Source of the DNA: Planctomycetota bacterium
GTDB taxonomy: Bacteria; Planctomycetota; J058; J103
Reading direction: 5' to 3'
Assembly (NCBI GenBank): GCA_026004615.1
Contig: BPJM01000001.1
Span: forward strand, 186,001 to 250,000
DNA: 64,000 nt
Shown one piece after another: positions 1 to 8,475 of the stretch. A model generated the notes under the pieces. It was not told the origin of the DNA. It searched no databases and saw only the letters and a list, made by a program, of their open reading frames with translations. The position numbers and the translations under genes are program-made. Numbering within the stretch: position 1 is the first letter of the stretch; the number at the start of each line of letters is the position of its first letter.

Positions 1-2
1 TG

Positions 3-1121
3 CCGCTGTTGCGGCTGCTGCGGGCGCCGGTGCCGCGCGCCGCGGTCTACCATAGCGTCACCACGGGCTACGCCGGTTTCCTGGCCGCCTGGTCGGCGCG
101 GCGTCGAGGAGCGCCGCTGGTGCTGACCGAACACGGGATCTACACCCGGGAGCGACAGCTGGAGATCCAGCGCGCGACCTGGATCCGCGGGCCGCGCCGC
201 GAGCGGCTGCGCGCCGAGCGCTCGCTCGGACTGTTCAAGCAGTGGTGGGCGGGGTTGTTCGAACTGCTCGGCCGCTATGCCTACCAGCAGGCGACCGAAA
301 TCGTGACGCTGTTCGAGGGCAACCGGCGGTTGCAGATCGAGGGCGGCGCGCCCGCGGAGCGGTGCCTGATCATCCCCAACGGGGTGGACCTGGAGCGCTT
401 CGCCGGCCGGCGCGCGCGCGGGCTGCCGCTCGAGCGCAAGGCGGCACCGCACGTGGCACTGGTCGGCCGCGTGGTCCCCATCAAGGACGTCAAGACGTTC
501 CTGCGGGCGGCGCGCCAGATCGCCGACGCCCTGCACGCGGTCCAGATCGAGGTCGTGGGCCCGACCGACGAGGACGAGGCCTACTTCGCGGATTGCCTGC
601 ACGAGGCGAGGCTGCTCGGCCTGCAGGACGTCGTCCGTTTCCGCGGCACGCTGGATACCGCGGAGTTGCTGGAGCGGTTGGACTGTCTGGTGCTGACCAG
701 TATCAGCGAAGGCCAGCCGCTGGTGCTCCTGGAGGCGATGGCGGCCGGGGTACCCGTGGTCGCGACCGACGTCGGGGCCTGCCGCGAGCTGATCGAGGGC
801 AGTACGGCCGCCGACCGCGCCCTCGGCCCGAGCGGCCTGGTCTGCCCGGTCGCCGACGCCGAGGCGGTGGCGCGGGCGGTGCTGCGCTGTCTGGGTGATG
901 CGACCCTGCGCGCGCGCATGGCGGCTGCGGGGCTGGAGCGCGTCCGGCGCTACTACCGGCGGGAACGGGTGCACGCGCTGTACGAGGAGATCTACCGCAG
1001 CTACCGCGACCGCTACCTGGGAGGGGAGCGGTTCGTCGAGCCCGCCTCGGGCTGGGGCAGCTTCGCGCGCTCGCTCGGGCCTCGCGGTGCCGCAGCGATG
1101 GCGCTGCTCGGGGGTGGTTGA
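3..1121 (+). CDS. pelF: PelF-like GT4 glycosyltransferase, 5' end cut by window edge
   Basis: This is most of a retaining GT4 (GT-B fold) glycosyltransferase of the PelF type, the cytoplasmic enzyme that polymerises Pel exopolysaccharide from a UDP-sugar. The frame is open to the first base and about 372 residues are visible against roughly 500 in the family, so the true start lies to the left. The family signature EHGIYTRERQLEIQ is near residue 45, a Rossmann-like GRVVPIKDVKTF follows, and the nucleotide-sugar-binding SEGQPLVLLEAMAAG is near residue 235. The gene ends 14 bases before a pelG-like start, the usual pelF-pelG order. PelF is recognised from these motifs and the neighbour; another GT4 enzyme is possible but less likely. 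Confidence 0.82.
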   Translation, partial: PLLRLLRAPVPRAAVYHSVTTGYAGFLAAWSARRRGAPLVLTEHGIYTRERQLEIQRATWIRGPRRERLRAERSLGLFKQWWAGLFELLGRYAYQQATEIVTLFEGNRRLQIEGGAPAERCLIIPNGVDLERFAGRRARGLPLERKAAPHVALVGRVVPIKDVKTFLRAARQIADALHAVQIEVVGPTDEDEAYFADCLHEARLLGLQDVVRFRGTLDTAELLERLDCLVLTSISEGQPLVLLEAMAAGVPVVATDVGACRELIEGSTAADRALGPSGLVCPVADAEAVARAVLRCLGDATLRARMAAAGLERVRRYYRRERVHALYEEIYRSYRDRYLGGERFVEPASGWGSFARSLGPRGAAAMALLGGG

Positions 1122-1135
1122 GGGGAGCACGGGGC

Positions 1136-2551
1136 ATGGCCGGCATCGGCTTTCGCCTGCAGCGCCTGCTGCGCGGGGGCACCTACACGGGCCTGCTCGA
1201 GGCGTACGCCTACGCGGCGCTGCTGGCGGCAGGACCGTGGCTGGTCACGGTGGCGGTCATCGCAGCGCTCTCGCTGCTGGCGCCGGCCGGCCTGGCGGCG
1301 GAGGAACTCTCCTCGTTCCGCGCCACCGTCGTCTACATCTACATGGTCACGCTGGTGACCACCGGCCCGCTCCAGTTGGTGGCCAGCCGCTATCTGGCGG
1401 ACCGGATCTGGCTGCAGGATCTGGAGGCGATCACCCCGAGCTTTTTCACCGCGCTGCTGGCGACGCTCGGCGCGCACGCCGTGCTGGGCGGCGTTGCCGC
1501 CTTCGCGCTCGGCATGCAGCCGCTGTATGCGATCGGCACGATGGGACTGTTTGCAGTGGTCGCCGGCCTGTGGCTCGCCATCACCTTCCTGAGCGCGGCC
1601 AAGGAATACGAGGCCATCGCGGTCGCGTTCGTCCTCGGTGCCGTGGTCTCGATCGGGGCGGCGGTGGGGCTCGGGACGCGGTTCGGGCTGACCGGCTACC
1701 TGTACGGGTTTCTGTGCGGGCAGCTGCTGACGCTGGTGCTGCTGGTGGCGCGCGCCTTCATCGAGTTCGAGGCCGAGCACGTGTTCGAGCCCGGGGTGCT
1801 GAAGGCGCTGGGCACCCACGCCGATCTGGCGCTGGCGGGGCTACTGTACTACGGCGGCATCTGGATCGACAAGTTCGTGTTCGCCTGGTCGCCGCTGGGC
1901 GAGGAGGTACGCTGGGGCCTGCGCGCGCACCCGGGCTACGAAGGCGCGATCTTCCTCGCCTATCTGACCGTCATCCCGGCGCTGGCGCTGTTCATGATCC
2001 GCGTCGAGACCGGACTGTACGGCGTCTACCGCGGTTTCTTCGCCGCCATCCTCGAAGGGTACCCGCTCGCCGAGCTGCGGGCGCGGCAGCAGCAGATCGC
2101 CGAGCGGTTCCGCGTCTCGGTCGGCCGCGTGGTGCGGCTGCAGGGAGCCGTCACCGCCCTGGCCATCCTGGCGGCACCGCGGCTGCTGGAGCTGCTGCGA
2201 TTCCAGCCGGTGCAGGTGCCGGTATTCCAAATCGGATGCGTGGCGGCCTTCCTGCAGGTACTGCTGCTGCTGCTGGTCGTGGCGCTGCTGTATCTCGAGC
2301 AGCGGCGCACCGCGCTCGGGGTGTGCCTGGTCTTCTTCGCCAGCAACGGGCTCTTGTCCTGGCTCAGCCTCCAGCTGGGCCTGGCCTGGCACGGCTACGG
2401 TTACGCGATGGCGTGCCTGCTCGCGCTTGCGATCGGCTATTTGGCTTTGGACCGCGCGGTGCGGGAGCTCGACCGCGAGACCTTCCTGCGCCAGCCGCTG
2501 GTGGCGGCGCCGCTGGAGGCCCCGCGCCTGGAACGCCCAGCGGCGGGTTGA
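1136..2551 (+). CDS. pelG: PelG-like polysaccharide transporter (MOP/MATE-type membrane protein)
   Basis: The product is a 471-residue polytopic inner-membrane protein. The opening MAGIGFRLQRLLR is characteristic of PelG, followed by about a dozen hydrophobic segments. PelG is thought to carry Pel polysaccharide across the inner membrane with PelD/PelE and PelF. I chose the ATG at 1136 because AGGGGAG at 1121-1127 sits eight bases upstream and because the family starts with this sequence. The gene lies directly after pelF and is probably co-transcribed. No pelA, pelB, pelC, pelD or pelE is seen downstream, so the rest of the locus, if present, lies to the left. The C-terminal 30 residues are charged and cytoplasmic. 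Confidence 0.85.
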   Translation: MAGIGFRLQRLLRGGTYTGLLEAYAYAALLAAGPWLVTVAVIAALSLLAPAGLAAEELSSFRATVVYIYMVTLVTTGPLQLVASRYLADRIWLQDLEAITPSFFTALLATLGAHAVLGGVAAFALGMQPLYAIGTMGLFAVVAGLWLAITFLSAAKEYEAIAVAFVLGAVVSIGAAVGLGTRFGLTGYLYGFLCGQLLTLVLLVARAFIEFEAEHVFEPGVLKALGTHADLALAGLLYYGGIWIDKFVFAWSPLGEEVRWGLRAHPGYEGAIFLAYLTVIPALALFMIRVETGLYGVYRGFFAAILEGYPLAELRARQQQIAERFRVSVGRVVRLQGAVTALAILAAPRLLELLRFQPVQVPVFQIGCVAAFLQVLLLLLVVALLYLEQRRTALGVCLVFFASNGLLSWLSLQLGLAWHGYGYAMACLLALAIGYLALDRAVRELDRETFLRQPLVAAPLEAPRLERPAAG

Positions 2552-2602
2552 GCGCGCCGCAGCCGACCAGCCGTGCGGGGCCCTGCCGGCGACCGCAGAC
2601 CG

Positions 2603-2633
2603 AAAAAAACGCGCCGCGGCAGGCGCGGCGCGT
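2603..2633 (-). terminator. Rho-independent terminator of the cold-shock gene
   Basis: A perfect 10-bp inverted repeat (ACGCGCCGCG at 2609-2618 and its complement at 2624-2633) encloses a five-base loop. On the minus strand it is followed by seven T residues (2603-2609 as A on plus). It lies 28 bases beyond the stop codon of the cold-shock gene, so it should end that transcript. There is no T-run on the plus side, so it is not an obvious terminator for pelG. Confidence 0.88.
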
Positions 2634-2661
2634 CCATCGGATCCGTGGCTTGCGCCGGCGG

Positions 2662-2868
2662 TCAGCCGAGCTTGCGCACGTTCGCCGCCGCCGGTCCCTT
2701 CTTGCCGGCCGTCAGCTCGAACTCGACCTGCTCGCCCTCCGCCAGCGAGCGGAATCCCTCCGCAACGATGGCGGTGTGGTGGACGAAGACATCGCCTCCA
2801 TCCGTCCGGGTGATGAACCCGTAGCCCTTCTCGTCGTTGAACCACTTCACCGTGCCGGTGTACGGCAT
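2662..2868 (-). CDS. CspA-family cold-shock protein
   Basis: This 68-residue single cold-shock domain (OB fold) protein has the RNP1 motif KGYGFI and the RNP2-like motif VFVHHTAI. Such proteins bind single-stranded nucleic acid and act as RNA chaperones in the cytoplasm. Full length is as expected for the family. The start is an ATG with AAGGAG about six bases upstream on the minus strand. The gene is a stand-alone unit: it has its own TTGACA promoter upstream at 3035-3063 and a strong terminator downstream. The leader of about 160 bases between promoter and start resembles the long leaders of cold-regulated csp genes, but no specific fold was demonstrated here. Confidence 0.95.
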   Translation of the reverse strand: MPYTGTVKWFNDEKGYGFITRTDGGDVFVHHTAIVAEGFRSLAEGEQVEFELTAGKKGPAAANVRKLG

Positions 2869-3034
2869 GTGCTGCTCCTTCGTACCTGCTGCTGAGGAAC
2901 GCCTGCTCTCCGTCAGCCGGCGAAAGCCGCGTCCTCGTCAGGGCGAAGAAGCGGGCGAGCGTCTGCTGCGGGCGTGGCGGCCGTCCTTCGTCCTCGCCGC
3001 CGCACACCGGCCTCCGTGGCCGGCAGAAGGCATG

Positions 3035-3063
3035 AGCTTACGCGCCTTCCCGCCACCTGTCAA
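3035..3063 (-). promoter_or_regulatory. Sigma70-type promoter for the cold-shock gene
   Basis: On the minus strand there is a perfect TTGACA (3058-3063), a 17-base spacer, and TAAGCT (3035-3040) as a weak -10. The -35 box overlaps the stop codon of the upstream gmhB-like gene. Transcription from here would leave a leader of about 160 bases before the csp start at 2868. The -35 box and spacing are exact; the -10 matches only three of six consensus bases. Confidence 0.5.
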
Positions 3064-3608
3064 GGACGAAGGCGCGCCAGCAGCCAGTCCGCCGCGGCCG
3101 CCAGGTCGGGAGCGACGTGGGTGGCGCGGGTGGTGAGCGGTGCGCGCGGCGCCAGCAGCACCGTGACCGGCACGCCAGCAGCGCGGGCCGCCTCGATGTC
3201 GCGCTCGCGATCGCCGATCGCGACGCTGCGGGCCAGATCGAGCGCGTGCTCGCGCGCGGCGCGCAGCAAAAGCCCGGGCGCCGGCTTGCGGCAATCGCAA
3301 GCGACGGCGTAGCGAGGGTCCCGGCCCTCGGGCAGGTGCGGGCACCAGTACCAGAGCTCGATCGGCGCCCCGGCGGCCGCCAGCAGCTCGCCGAGCCGGC
3401 GGTTGACCGCGCGTACGGTCCGCTCATCGAAGTAGCCCCGGGCCACCCCGGACTGGTTGCTGACCACCACCGGGACGAAGCCGGCGGCGCGCAGCCGGCG
3501 GACCGCCTCCGCCGCACCCGGCAGCAGCTCCACCTCCTCCGGTCCACCGACGAAGTCGGTGTCGCGATTCAGGGTGCCGTCGCGGTCGAGAAACGCGGCG
3601 GGTCGCAC
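3060..3608 (-). CDS. gmhB: D-glycero-D-manno-heptose-1,7-bisphosphate 7-phosphatase (HAD family)
   Basis: This 182-residue HAD phosphatase of the GmhB type would remove the 7-phosphate from heptose bisphosphate during ADP-heptose synthesis for LPS core. Motif I is FLDRDGTLNRD at residues 6-16, motif II is VVSNQSGVARG, and the zinc-site cysteines lie in CPHLPE and ACDCRKPAPG. Motif IV is AIGDRERDIEAA. It starts with GTG at 3608, directly after the TGA of the upstream pilT gene (TGAGTG), so the two are translationally coupled. The same operon holds hldE and a degenerate SIS-domain protein in the place of GmhA, which supports the assignment. A histidinol-phosphatase-type relative is the main alternative. 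Confidence 0.88.
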   Translation of the reverse strand: MRPAAFLDRDGTLNRDTDFVGGPEEVELLPGAAEAVRRLRAAGFVPVVVSNQSGVARGYFDERTVRAVNRRLGELLAAAGAPIELWYWCPHLPEGRDPRYAVACDCRKPAPGLLLRAAREHALDLARSVAIGDRERDIEAARAAGVPVTVLLAPRAPLTTRATHVAPDLAAAADWLLARLRP

Positions 3609-4673
3609 TCACACCTCGGCGGCCCAGTATTGCTCGAAGCGGGACTTGTCGATCGCCTTCATGTAGGCCTCCTCGCCCGAGATCACCCCGGCCTTGAGGT
3701 GGGCCATGATGGCGTCGTCCATGAGCTGCATCCCCTCGCCCCGGCCGCCCTCGATGTACTGGTTGATCTTGGCGACCGCCCCCTCCCGGATGATGTTGGC
3801 CAGGGCCGGCGAGCCGAGCAGGATCTCGTTCGCCGGAACGCGACCCTGTCCGTCCGCCCGCCGCAACAACAGCTGCGAGACCACGCCCTGCAGCGACACG
3901 CTGAGCATCGTCCGCACCTGGTCCTGCTGGTCCTCGGGGAAGACGTCGATGATGCGGTCGATGGTCTTGGCGGCGCTGTTGGTGTGCAGGGTCGCGAACA
4001 CGATGTTGCCCATCTCGGCGGCGGTGATGGCCAGGCTGATGGTCTCCAGGTCGCGCAGCTCCCCGACCAGGATCACATCCCCGTCCTCGCGCATGGCGGC
4101 CCGGAGCGCAGCGGCAAAGCTGACCGCATCCTCGCCGATCTCGCGCTGGGTCACGACGCTGCGCTTGTTCTCGTGGGTGTACTCGATCGGGTCCTCGATC
4201 GTGATGATGTGGCGCGCGAAGTTCTCGTTGATGTAATCGATGATGGCGGCCAGCGTCGTCGACTTGCCGGAGCCGGTCGGCCCGGTGACCAGCACCAGGC
4301 CGCTCTTCATCTCGGCGAACCGGTAGCAGGTCTCGGGCACGCCCAGCTCGGCCAGCGAGCGGATGCGCGTCGGAATGGTCCGGAACACGCCGCCGGTGCC
4401 GTAATAGTGCCGGAAGTAGTTGACGCGGAAGCGCGAGACGCCCGGGACCTCGTACGCGAAGTCGACGTCCATGGTCCGCTCGAAGATCTCGCGCTTGCGC
4501 GGATCGATCACCTCCAGCAGCAGCTCGCGGACCTGCTCCTCGCTGAGGGGCTGCGAGCTGACCGGCTCCAGCGCCCCGTGCAGCCGGAACTTCGGCGGCT
4601 GGCCGGCCAGGATGTGCAGGTCCGAGCCCTCCAGCTCGTGCAGCTTCACCAGCAGCTTGTCGATCTTGGCCAC
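3609..4673 (-). CDS. pilT: PilT-type twitching-motility ATPase
   Basis: The product is a 354-residue hexameric secretion ATPase of the PilT family, which powers type IV pilus retraction at the cytoplasmic face. The Walker A motif TGPTGSGKST is near residue 130, the Asp box EDPIEYTHENK follows, and the Walker B/His-box region shows VGELRDLETISLAITAAE and ATLHTNSAAKTIDR. The PilT-typical C-terminal region is present, without the AIRNLIRE form. The start is GTG (AKIDKLLVK). It sits between a small membrane protein and gmhB in a minus-strand operon that also holds a second PilT-like ATPase. No pilin or assembly gene is in the window, so the pilus itself is encoded elsewhere. Confidence 0.9.
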   Translation of the reverse strand: MAKIDKLLVKLHELEGSDLHILAGQPPKFRLHGALEPVSSQPLSEEQVRELLLEVIDPRKREIFERTMDVDFAYEVPGVSRFRVNYFRHYYGTGGVFRTIPTRIRSLAELGVPETCYRFAEMKSGLVLVTGPTGSGKSTTLAAIIDYINENFARHIITIEDPIEYTHENKRSVVTQREIGEDAVSFAAALRAAMREDGDVILVGELRDLETISLAITAAEMGNIVFATLHTNSAAKTIDRIIDVFPEDQQDQVRTMLSVSLQGVVSQLLLRRADGQGRVPANEILLGSPALANIIREGAVAKINQYIEGGRGEGMQLMDDAIMAHLKAGVISGEEAYMKAIDKSRFEQYWAAEV

Positions 4674-4760
4674 GCGCGCGTCTCTCCTGCTCCAGTCCTC
4701 TCCCGGTCAGCCTGGCCGCACGCGACCGGCACACCGCCCGCGGGCGGCGGTCCGGCCGCC

Positions 4761-5408
4761 TCACCGTCCCTGCTTGCGAACGAGCCGGTACCACTCCACC
4801 CGCAGGCGCGCGGCGCGGCCGGCCAGCGCCAGCACCAGGATCTCCAGCAGCACGAACAGGGCGAGTGCCGCCTGCCATACCAGCACTCCCAGCCGCTCCA
4901 GGCTGAGCGCGATGACGGCGGCCGCCACGGTGGGCATGAGCACGCGCGGCGGTCCGCCCCAGGCGCCGACCAGACGCAGCTCGACGCCAGACGGCAGCGG
5001 CTCGCGATCGCCGCGGAAGCCGCCCCAGCGCCGCAGCGCCTCCCGGTCCGGATAGGTGCAGACGCGGATGCGCCGCCCGCCGGCACCGGCCAGCATGAGC
5101 ACCAGCACCTCGGGCCGCGCGGTGACCGCGCTCACGCGCACCATCTCGCCCGCCGCCTCCACCTCCGGCGGTTCCCGCCAGTCCCCCGCCCGTTGCGCAG
5201 GCGGCCGCAGCGCGTCGCGACCCAGGATGGTGCGTAGCTGCGCTGCCACTTCCTGGCCGCTGCGCCCCGCCATCGCGAGCGCGAACAGCTCGACCGGTTC
5301 GGCACGCCCCTGTCCGGACGCCGCCCCGCCGCCTGCCACCGCCTGCCCTTCCGGCTCCGGCTCTTGGCCAGCTGCCGCCTCGGCGCTCGTGTCCTCGCGC
5401 TCCGCCAC
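4761..5408 (-). CDS. Uncharacterised protein with two C-terminal membrane segments
   Basis: I do not recognise this 215-residue protein. The first 40 residues are Ala/Gly/Glu-rich and probably disordered. Residues about 40-155 look like a small soluble domain, and two hydrophobic stretches near residues 158-175 and 178-198 are likely a membrane hairpin. The C-terminus is basic (RVEWYRLVRKQGR). It starts at GTG 5408; no better start is obvious. It lies between the two PilT-like ATPase genes with gaps of about 90 bases on each side, so a role tied to these ATPases, such as a membrane partner, is an inference from position only. Confidence 0.7.
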   Translation of the reverse strand: MAEREDTSAEAAAGQEPEPEGQAVAGGGAASGQGRAEPVELFALAMAGRSGQEVAAQLRTILGRDALRPPAQRAGDWREPPEVEAAGEMVRVSAVTARPEVLVLMLAGAGGRRIRVCTYPDREALRRWGGFRGDREPLPSGVELRLVGAWGGPPRVLMPTVAAAVIALSLERLGVLVWQAALALFVLLEILVLALAGRAARLRVEWYRLVRKQGR

Positions 5409-5498
5409 GCCTGCCAGCTCCGCCCCGTCGCCCCAACCCTGCTCACTCGGCCAGGCCCGGTGCGCCCGTGGGCCCTGAGCGACCCGCGCTGCACCGGC

Positions 5499-6959
5499 TC
5501 ACCGCAGCCGCCGCCGCACCCCCGGCTGCACCCGGCTGCGCCGCTGCTCACCGCCCTCCGGCTCGAGCCCGAGCCCCCCCGTGCCTCCGAACCGGCGCGG
5601 CTGCACGGCGCGGAACCGCGCCTGCTCCTCGGTGATCAGCCCCCGGGCCACCAGATCCGCCAGCGCATCATCCATGAGCTGCATGCCGAGCCGGCGCCCG
5701 GTCTGCATCACCGAGTGCAGCTTGAAGGTCTGCCGCTCGCGGATCAGGTTCGCCACCGCGGGCGTGCTGAACAGCAGCTCCACCGCCAGCACCCGCCCCT
5801 GCCCGTCCCGCCGCGGCACCAGCTGCTGGCTGATCACGCCGCGCAACGACTCCGAGACCATGGCGCGGATCTGCGCCTGTTCCTTGGGCGGGAACACGTC
5901 GAGCAGGCGGTCGATCGTGCGCGCGGCGCTGGTGGTGTGCAGCGTCGCCAGCACCAGGTGGCCGGTCTCGGCTGCCGTCACCGCCAGCCGCATGGTGTCC
6001 AGGTCGCGCATCTCGCCGACCATGATCACGTCCGGGTCCTCGCGCAACGCCGCGCGCAGCGCGTTCGCCCACGACTGGGTGTGCAGCTCGACCTGGCGCT
6101 GGGTGATGTTCGCCAACTTCGGCTCGAAGACGAACTCGATCGGGTCCTCGAGCGTGATGATGTGGTCCTTGCGCGTCCGGTTGATGACCTCGATCAGCGC
6201 CGCCAGCGTGGAGGACTTGCCGCTGCCGGCGGCCCCGGTCACCAGCACGATCCCCTGGTGATAGGTGGTGAACTTGCGCACCGCCTCGGGCAGGCCGAGC
6301 TCCTCGATCGTCGGCACCCGATCCTGGATCACGCGGAAGACCCCCGCGTATCCCTTGCGCTGCTTGAAGATGCTGGAGCGAAAGCGGCCCACGCCCTGCA
6401 GTTCGATCGCGGTGTCGATGTCCAGGTGCTCCTCGAGCTGCCGCGCCTGTTCGGGGCTCAACACGGCGAGCAGCCGCTCGCGCGCGGTCTCCGCGTCGAC
6501 ACGGCGGTACTGCTGCAGGAACACCAGCTCGCCGTGCTGGCGGACGAAGGGCGGCACGCCGATGCTCAGGTGGAGATCGGACGCCCCCATGCTCTTGGCC
6601 AGTGCGAGTAGCTCGGCCAGCGGCGGCACCTGCGCGTGGCCGCCCGCCGGCGCTCCCGCCCCCGGCGGTGCCACCCGCGCCGAGCTCGCGGAGCGGGCAG
6701 CTGCGGGCGCAGGTCCGTCGCCACGGACCTCCATCGCGATCTCGTCCAGCGACACGCCCGTCTTCTGCTCGATGTACCGCGCGATCGCCCGATATTGCTT
6801 GCCGCTGACGTAGCCGCGCTCGAGCAGCATCCGCCCCAGCCCCCCGCTCACCCGACCGGTGCGCAGCTCCCGCATGCAGGCGCGCAGCACGTCCTCGCTG
6901 ACGAAGCCGTTCTTCAGGGCGAGCTTCGCGAAGAGCTGGTCGATCCGATCGAGATCCAT
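5499..6959 (-). CDS. PilT/PilU-like ATPase with N-terminal extension
   Basis: This 486-residue protein joins an N-terminal extension of about 130 residues to a complete PilT-family ATPase. The ATPase has Walker A TGAAGSGKSST near residue 240, Asp box EDPIEFVFEP, VGEMRDLDTMRLAVTAAET and ATLHTTSAARTIDRLLDVF. The extension (DQLFAKLALKNGFVSEDVL and QYRAIARYIEQKTGVSLDE) resembles the short helical repeats in front of some secretion ATPases; its function is unknown. I chose the ATG at 6959, preceded by GAGGGA, over a longer Arg-rich open frame that looks non-coding. As the second PilT-like gene of the operon it may act like PilU beside PilT. Confidence 0.88.
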   Translation of the reverse strand: MDLDRIDQLFAKLALKNGFVSEDVLRACMRELRTGRVSGGLGRMLLERGYVSGKQYRAIARYIEQKTGVSLDEIAMEVRGDGPAPAAARSASSARVAPPGAGAPAGGHAQVPPLAELLALAKSMGASDLHLSIGVPPFVRQHGELVFLQQYRRVDAETARERLLAVLSPEQARQLEEHLDIDTAIELQGVGRFRSSIFKQRKGYAGVFRVIQDRVPTIEELGLPEAVRKFTTYHQGIVLVTGAAGSGKSSTLAALIEVINRTRKDHIITLEDPIEFVFEPKLANITQRQVELHTQSWANALRAALREDPDVIMVGEMRDLDTMRLAVTAAETGHLVLATLHTTSAARTIDRLLDVFPPKEQAQIRAMVSESLRGVISQQLVPRRDGQGRVLAVELLFSTPAVANLIRERQTFKLHSVMQTGRRLGMQLMDDALADLVARGLITEEQARFRAVQPRRFGGTGGLGLEPEGGEQRRSRVQPGVRRRLR

Positions 6960-7017
6960 GAAAAGAGTCCCTCGACACGATCCCCGCTGCAACCCGCGGC
7001 CCGCCGCCCGGGCCTTC

Positions 7018-8475
7018 TCACTGCCGCGCGCGCGCCAGCGCGGCCAATCGCTCCAGCCGCTGGCGCTGCGCCCGCGGCGCACCCTCCACCAGCGGCAACA
7101 CCAGCCGCACCCGGCCGCGCTCCTGCGCCTCGTGCTCGCCGCCCACCCGGTGCTCGACCTGCAGGTCCACGAACAGGGGCTCGAGAAATGCCGGCGCCTC
7201 CAGCCGCGCCCGCAGCACCGAACCCGCGACCAGCCCCGCCGCCTCCGCCTCCGACACGGATGCCTCGATCCCCTCGGCCGTCACCTCGAGCAATCGCGCC
7301 TCGCAGGGCGCCCGCTCCGGCATGAGCAGCACCAGGCGAGCCTCCTCGGGGCGGAAGCGGCTGCTGACCGTGCGCCCGCTCTGCGCGAGCAGCGGCTCGG
7401 CGGCCACATACGGGTGGCCGGCCGAACGCGGCACCTTCACCCGCCGGTCGCAGAACGGGCAGCGCGCCCGCCGCCCGGCGAGCTCCGGCCCCGCCAGCAG
7501 CGGCTCGCGACAGCGCTTGCAGCGGAAGGTCACGATCCGTTGCGCCTCGCGCAGCACCACGCCGTCGTAGCTGCCCGACTCCTCCAGCTTGATGAACTCC
7601 TCCTCGCCCTCGGCCTCGGCCTCGCCCCCGCCAGCCGCCAGGGCAGCGGCCCCGGCGCCGGCGACCGAGTCGTCCTCGTCGAGCACCGCTGCCGCCACCG
7701 CGGCCACCGCCGCCGCCGCCTCGTCCTCGGGATCGAGCCCGGGCAGGGCAAAGCCGATCTCCAGGCCGGAACCGGACTCTCCCGACGCCGCGGAGCCGCT
7801 GCCGGCCGCGCCAGCTCCGGCAGCTGCCCCGACAGGCGGCGAGGACGCCGCCCCGGCGGCGGGGCGGTGGCCGGCCGCGAGCCCCGGGCTGCCGTTCGCC
7901 GCCGCGGGCCGCCGCGGTCCCTGGTCGAGCCGCCGCGCACGCACCAGCGGATGGGCCCGCAGCTCCCTGAGCGCCAGCTTGCACACGTAGTGCAGCACCG
8001 ACGCCAGCAAGCCGGCCACCCGGTGGGGACGCGGCTCCGGGATGTCGATCGCCACGTCCGCGCGCCCCTCCAGCCGCGCCCGCCCGATGCAGAGGCACAG
8101 CACCTTGGCGCCGCGCTTGCGAGCTGCCTCCAACACGCCGGCGAAGTACGGTTCCTCGCAGGTATCCGCGATCGCGATCAGCGCATCGAAGGGACCGATG
8201 CAGCGCGCTGCTGCCTGCGGGCCTTCCGGCAGTGGACTCAGCACCGCCGCCGGCAGCTGGCTGCCGTCGTGGTGGCGGCGGCCCACCACATCGGTGGCGG
8301 CGTGATCGGCCAGCAGCTGCAAACGGCCTTCCCCGACCAGCAACAGCCGCCCGCCCTCGCGCACCGTGTCCACGATGGCCCGGACCAGCGGCAGGAACAC
8401 CGGCCCGTTGCGCTGGATGGCCTCTCGGGTCTTCAGCGCCTGGCGCTCGGCCCGTTCCAGCGGGTCGACGCTCAT
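7018..8475 (-). CDS. SIS-domain protein fused to a zinc ribbon and a PilZ-like domain
   Basis: The 485-residue product begins with a SIS-type domain (residues about 1-170) related to the phosphoheptose isomerase GmhA. Its key motifs are altered: the family's GNGGSAADAQH is GEGRLQLLADHAATD here and the serine-rich STSGNS loop reads ADTCEEPYF. Next comes an Ala/Pro-rich linker, then a Cys4 ribbon near residues 315-350 (CKRC and CPFC). The C-terminal region about 365-470 is PilZ-like, with the DxSxxG motif degenerated to EVTAEG. The start codon overlaps the hldE stop (ATGA). Position argues for a heptose-pathway role, but the active-site changes argue against normal isomerase activity; a regulatory role is possible. 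Confidence 0.68.
   Translation of the reverse strand: MSVDPLERAERQALKTREAIQRNGPVFLPLVRAIVDTVREGGRLLLVGEGRLQLLADHAATDVVGRRHHDGSQLPAAVLSPLPEGPQAAARCIGPFDALIAIADTCEEPYFAGVLEAARKRGAKVLCLCIGRARLEGRADVAIDIPEPRPHRVAGLLASVLHYVCKLALRELRAHPLVRARRLDQGPRRPAAANGSPGLAAGHRPAAGAASSPPVGAAAGAGAAGSGSAASGESGSGLEIGFALPGLDPEDEAAAAVAAVAAAVLDEDDSVAGAGAAALAAGGGEAEAEGEEEFIKLEESGSYDGVVLREAQRIVTFRCKRCREPLLAGPELAGRRARCPFCDRRVKVPRSAGHPYVAAEPLLAQSGRTVSSRFRPEEARLVLLMPERAPCEARLLEVTAEGIEASVSEAEAAGLVAGSVLRARLEAPAFLEPLFVDLQVEHRVGGEHEAQERGRVRLVLPLVEGAPRAQRQRLERLAALARARQ

Noticed and set aside
895..3007. Long open frames on both strands overlapping pelG and the cold-shock gene
   Set aside because: They are Arg/Ala/Pro-rich shadow frames of G+C-rich coding DNA, without family motifs or ribosome-binding sites, and they cross the clear pelG and csp genes.
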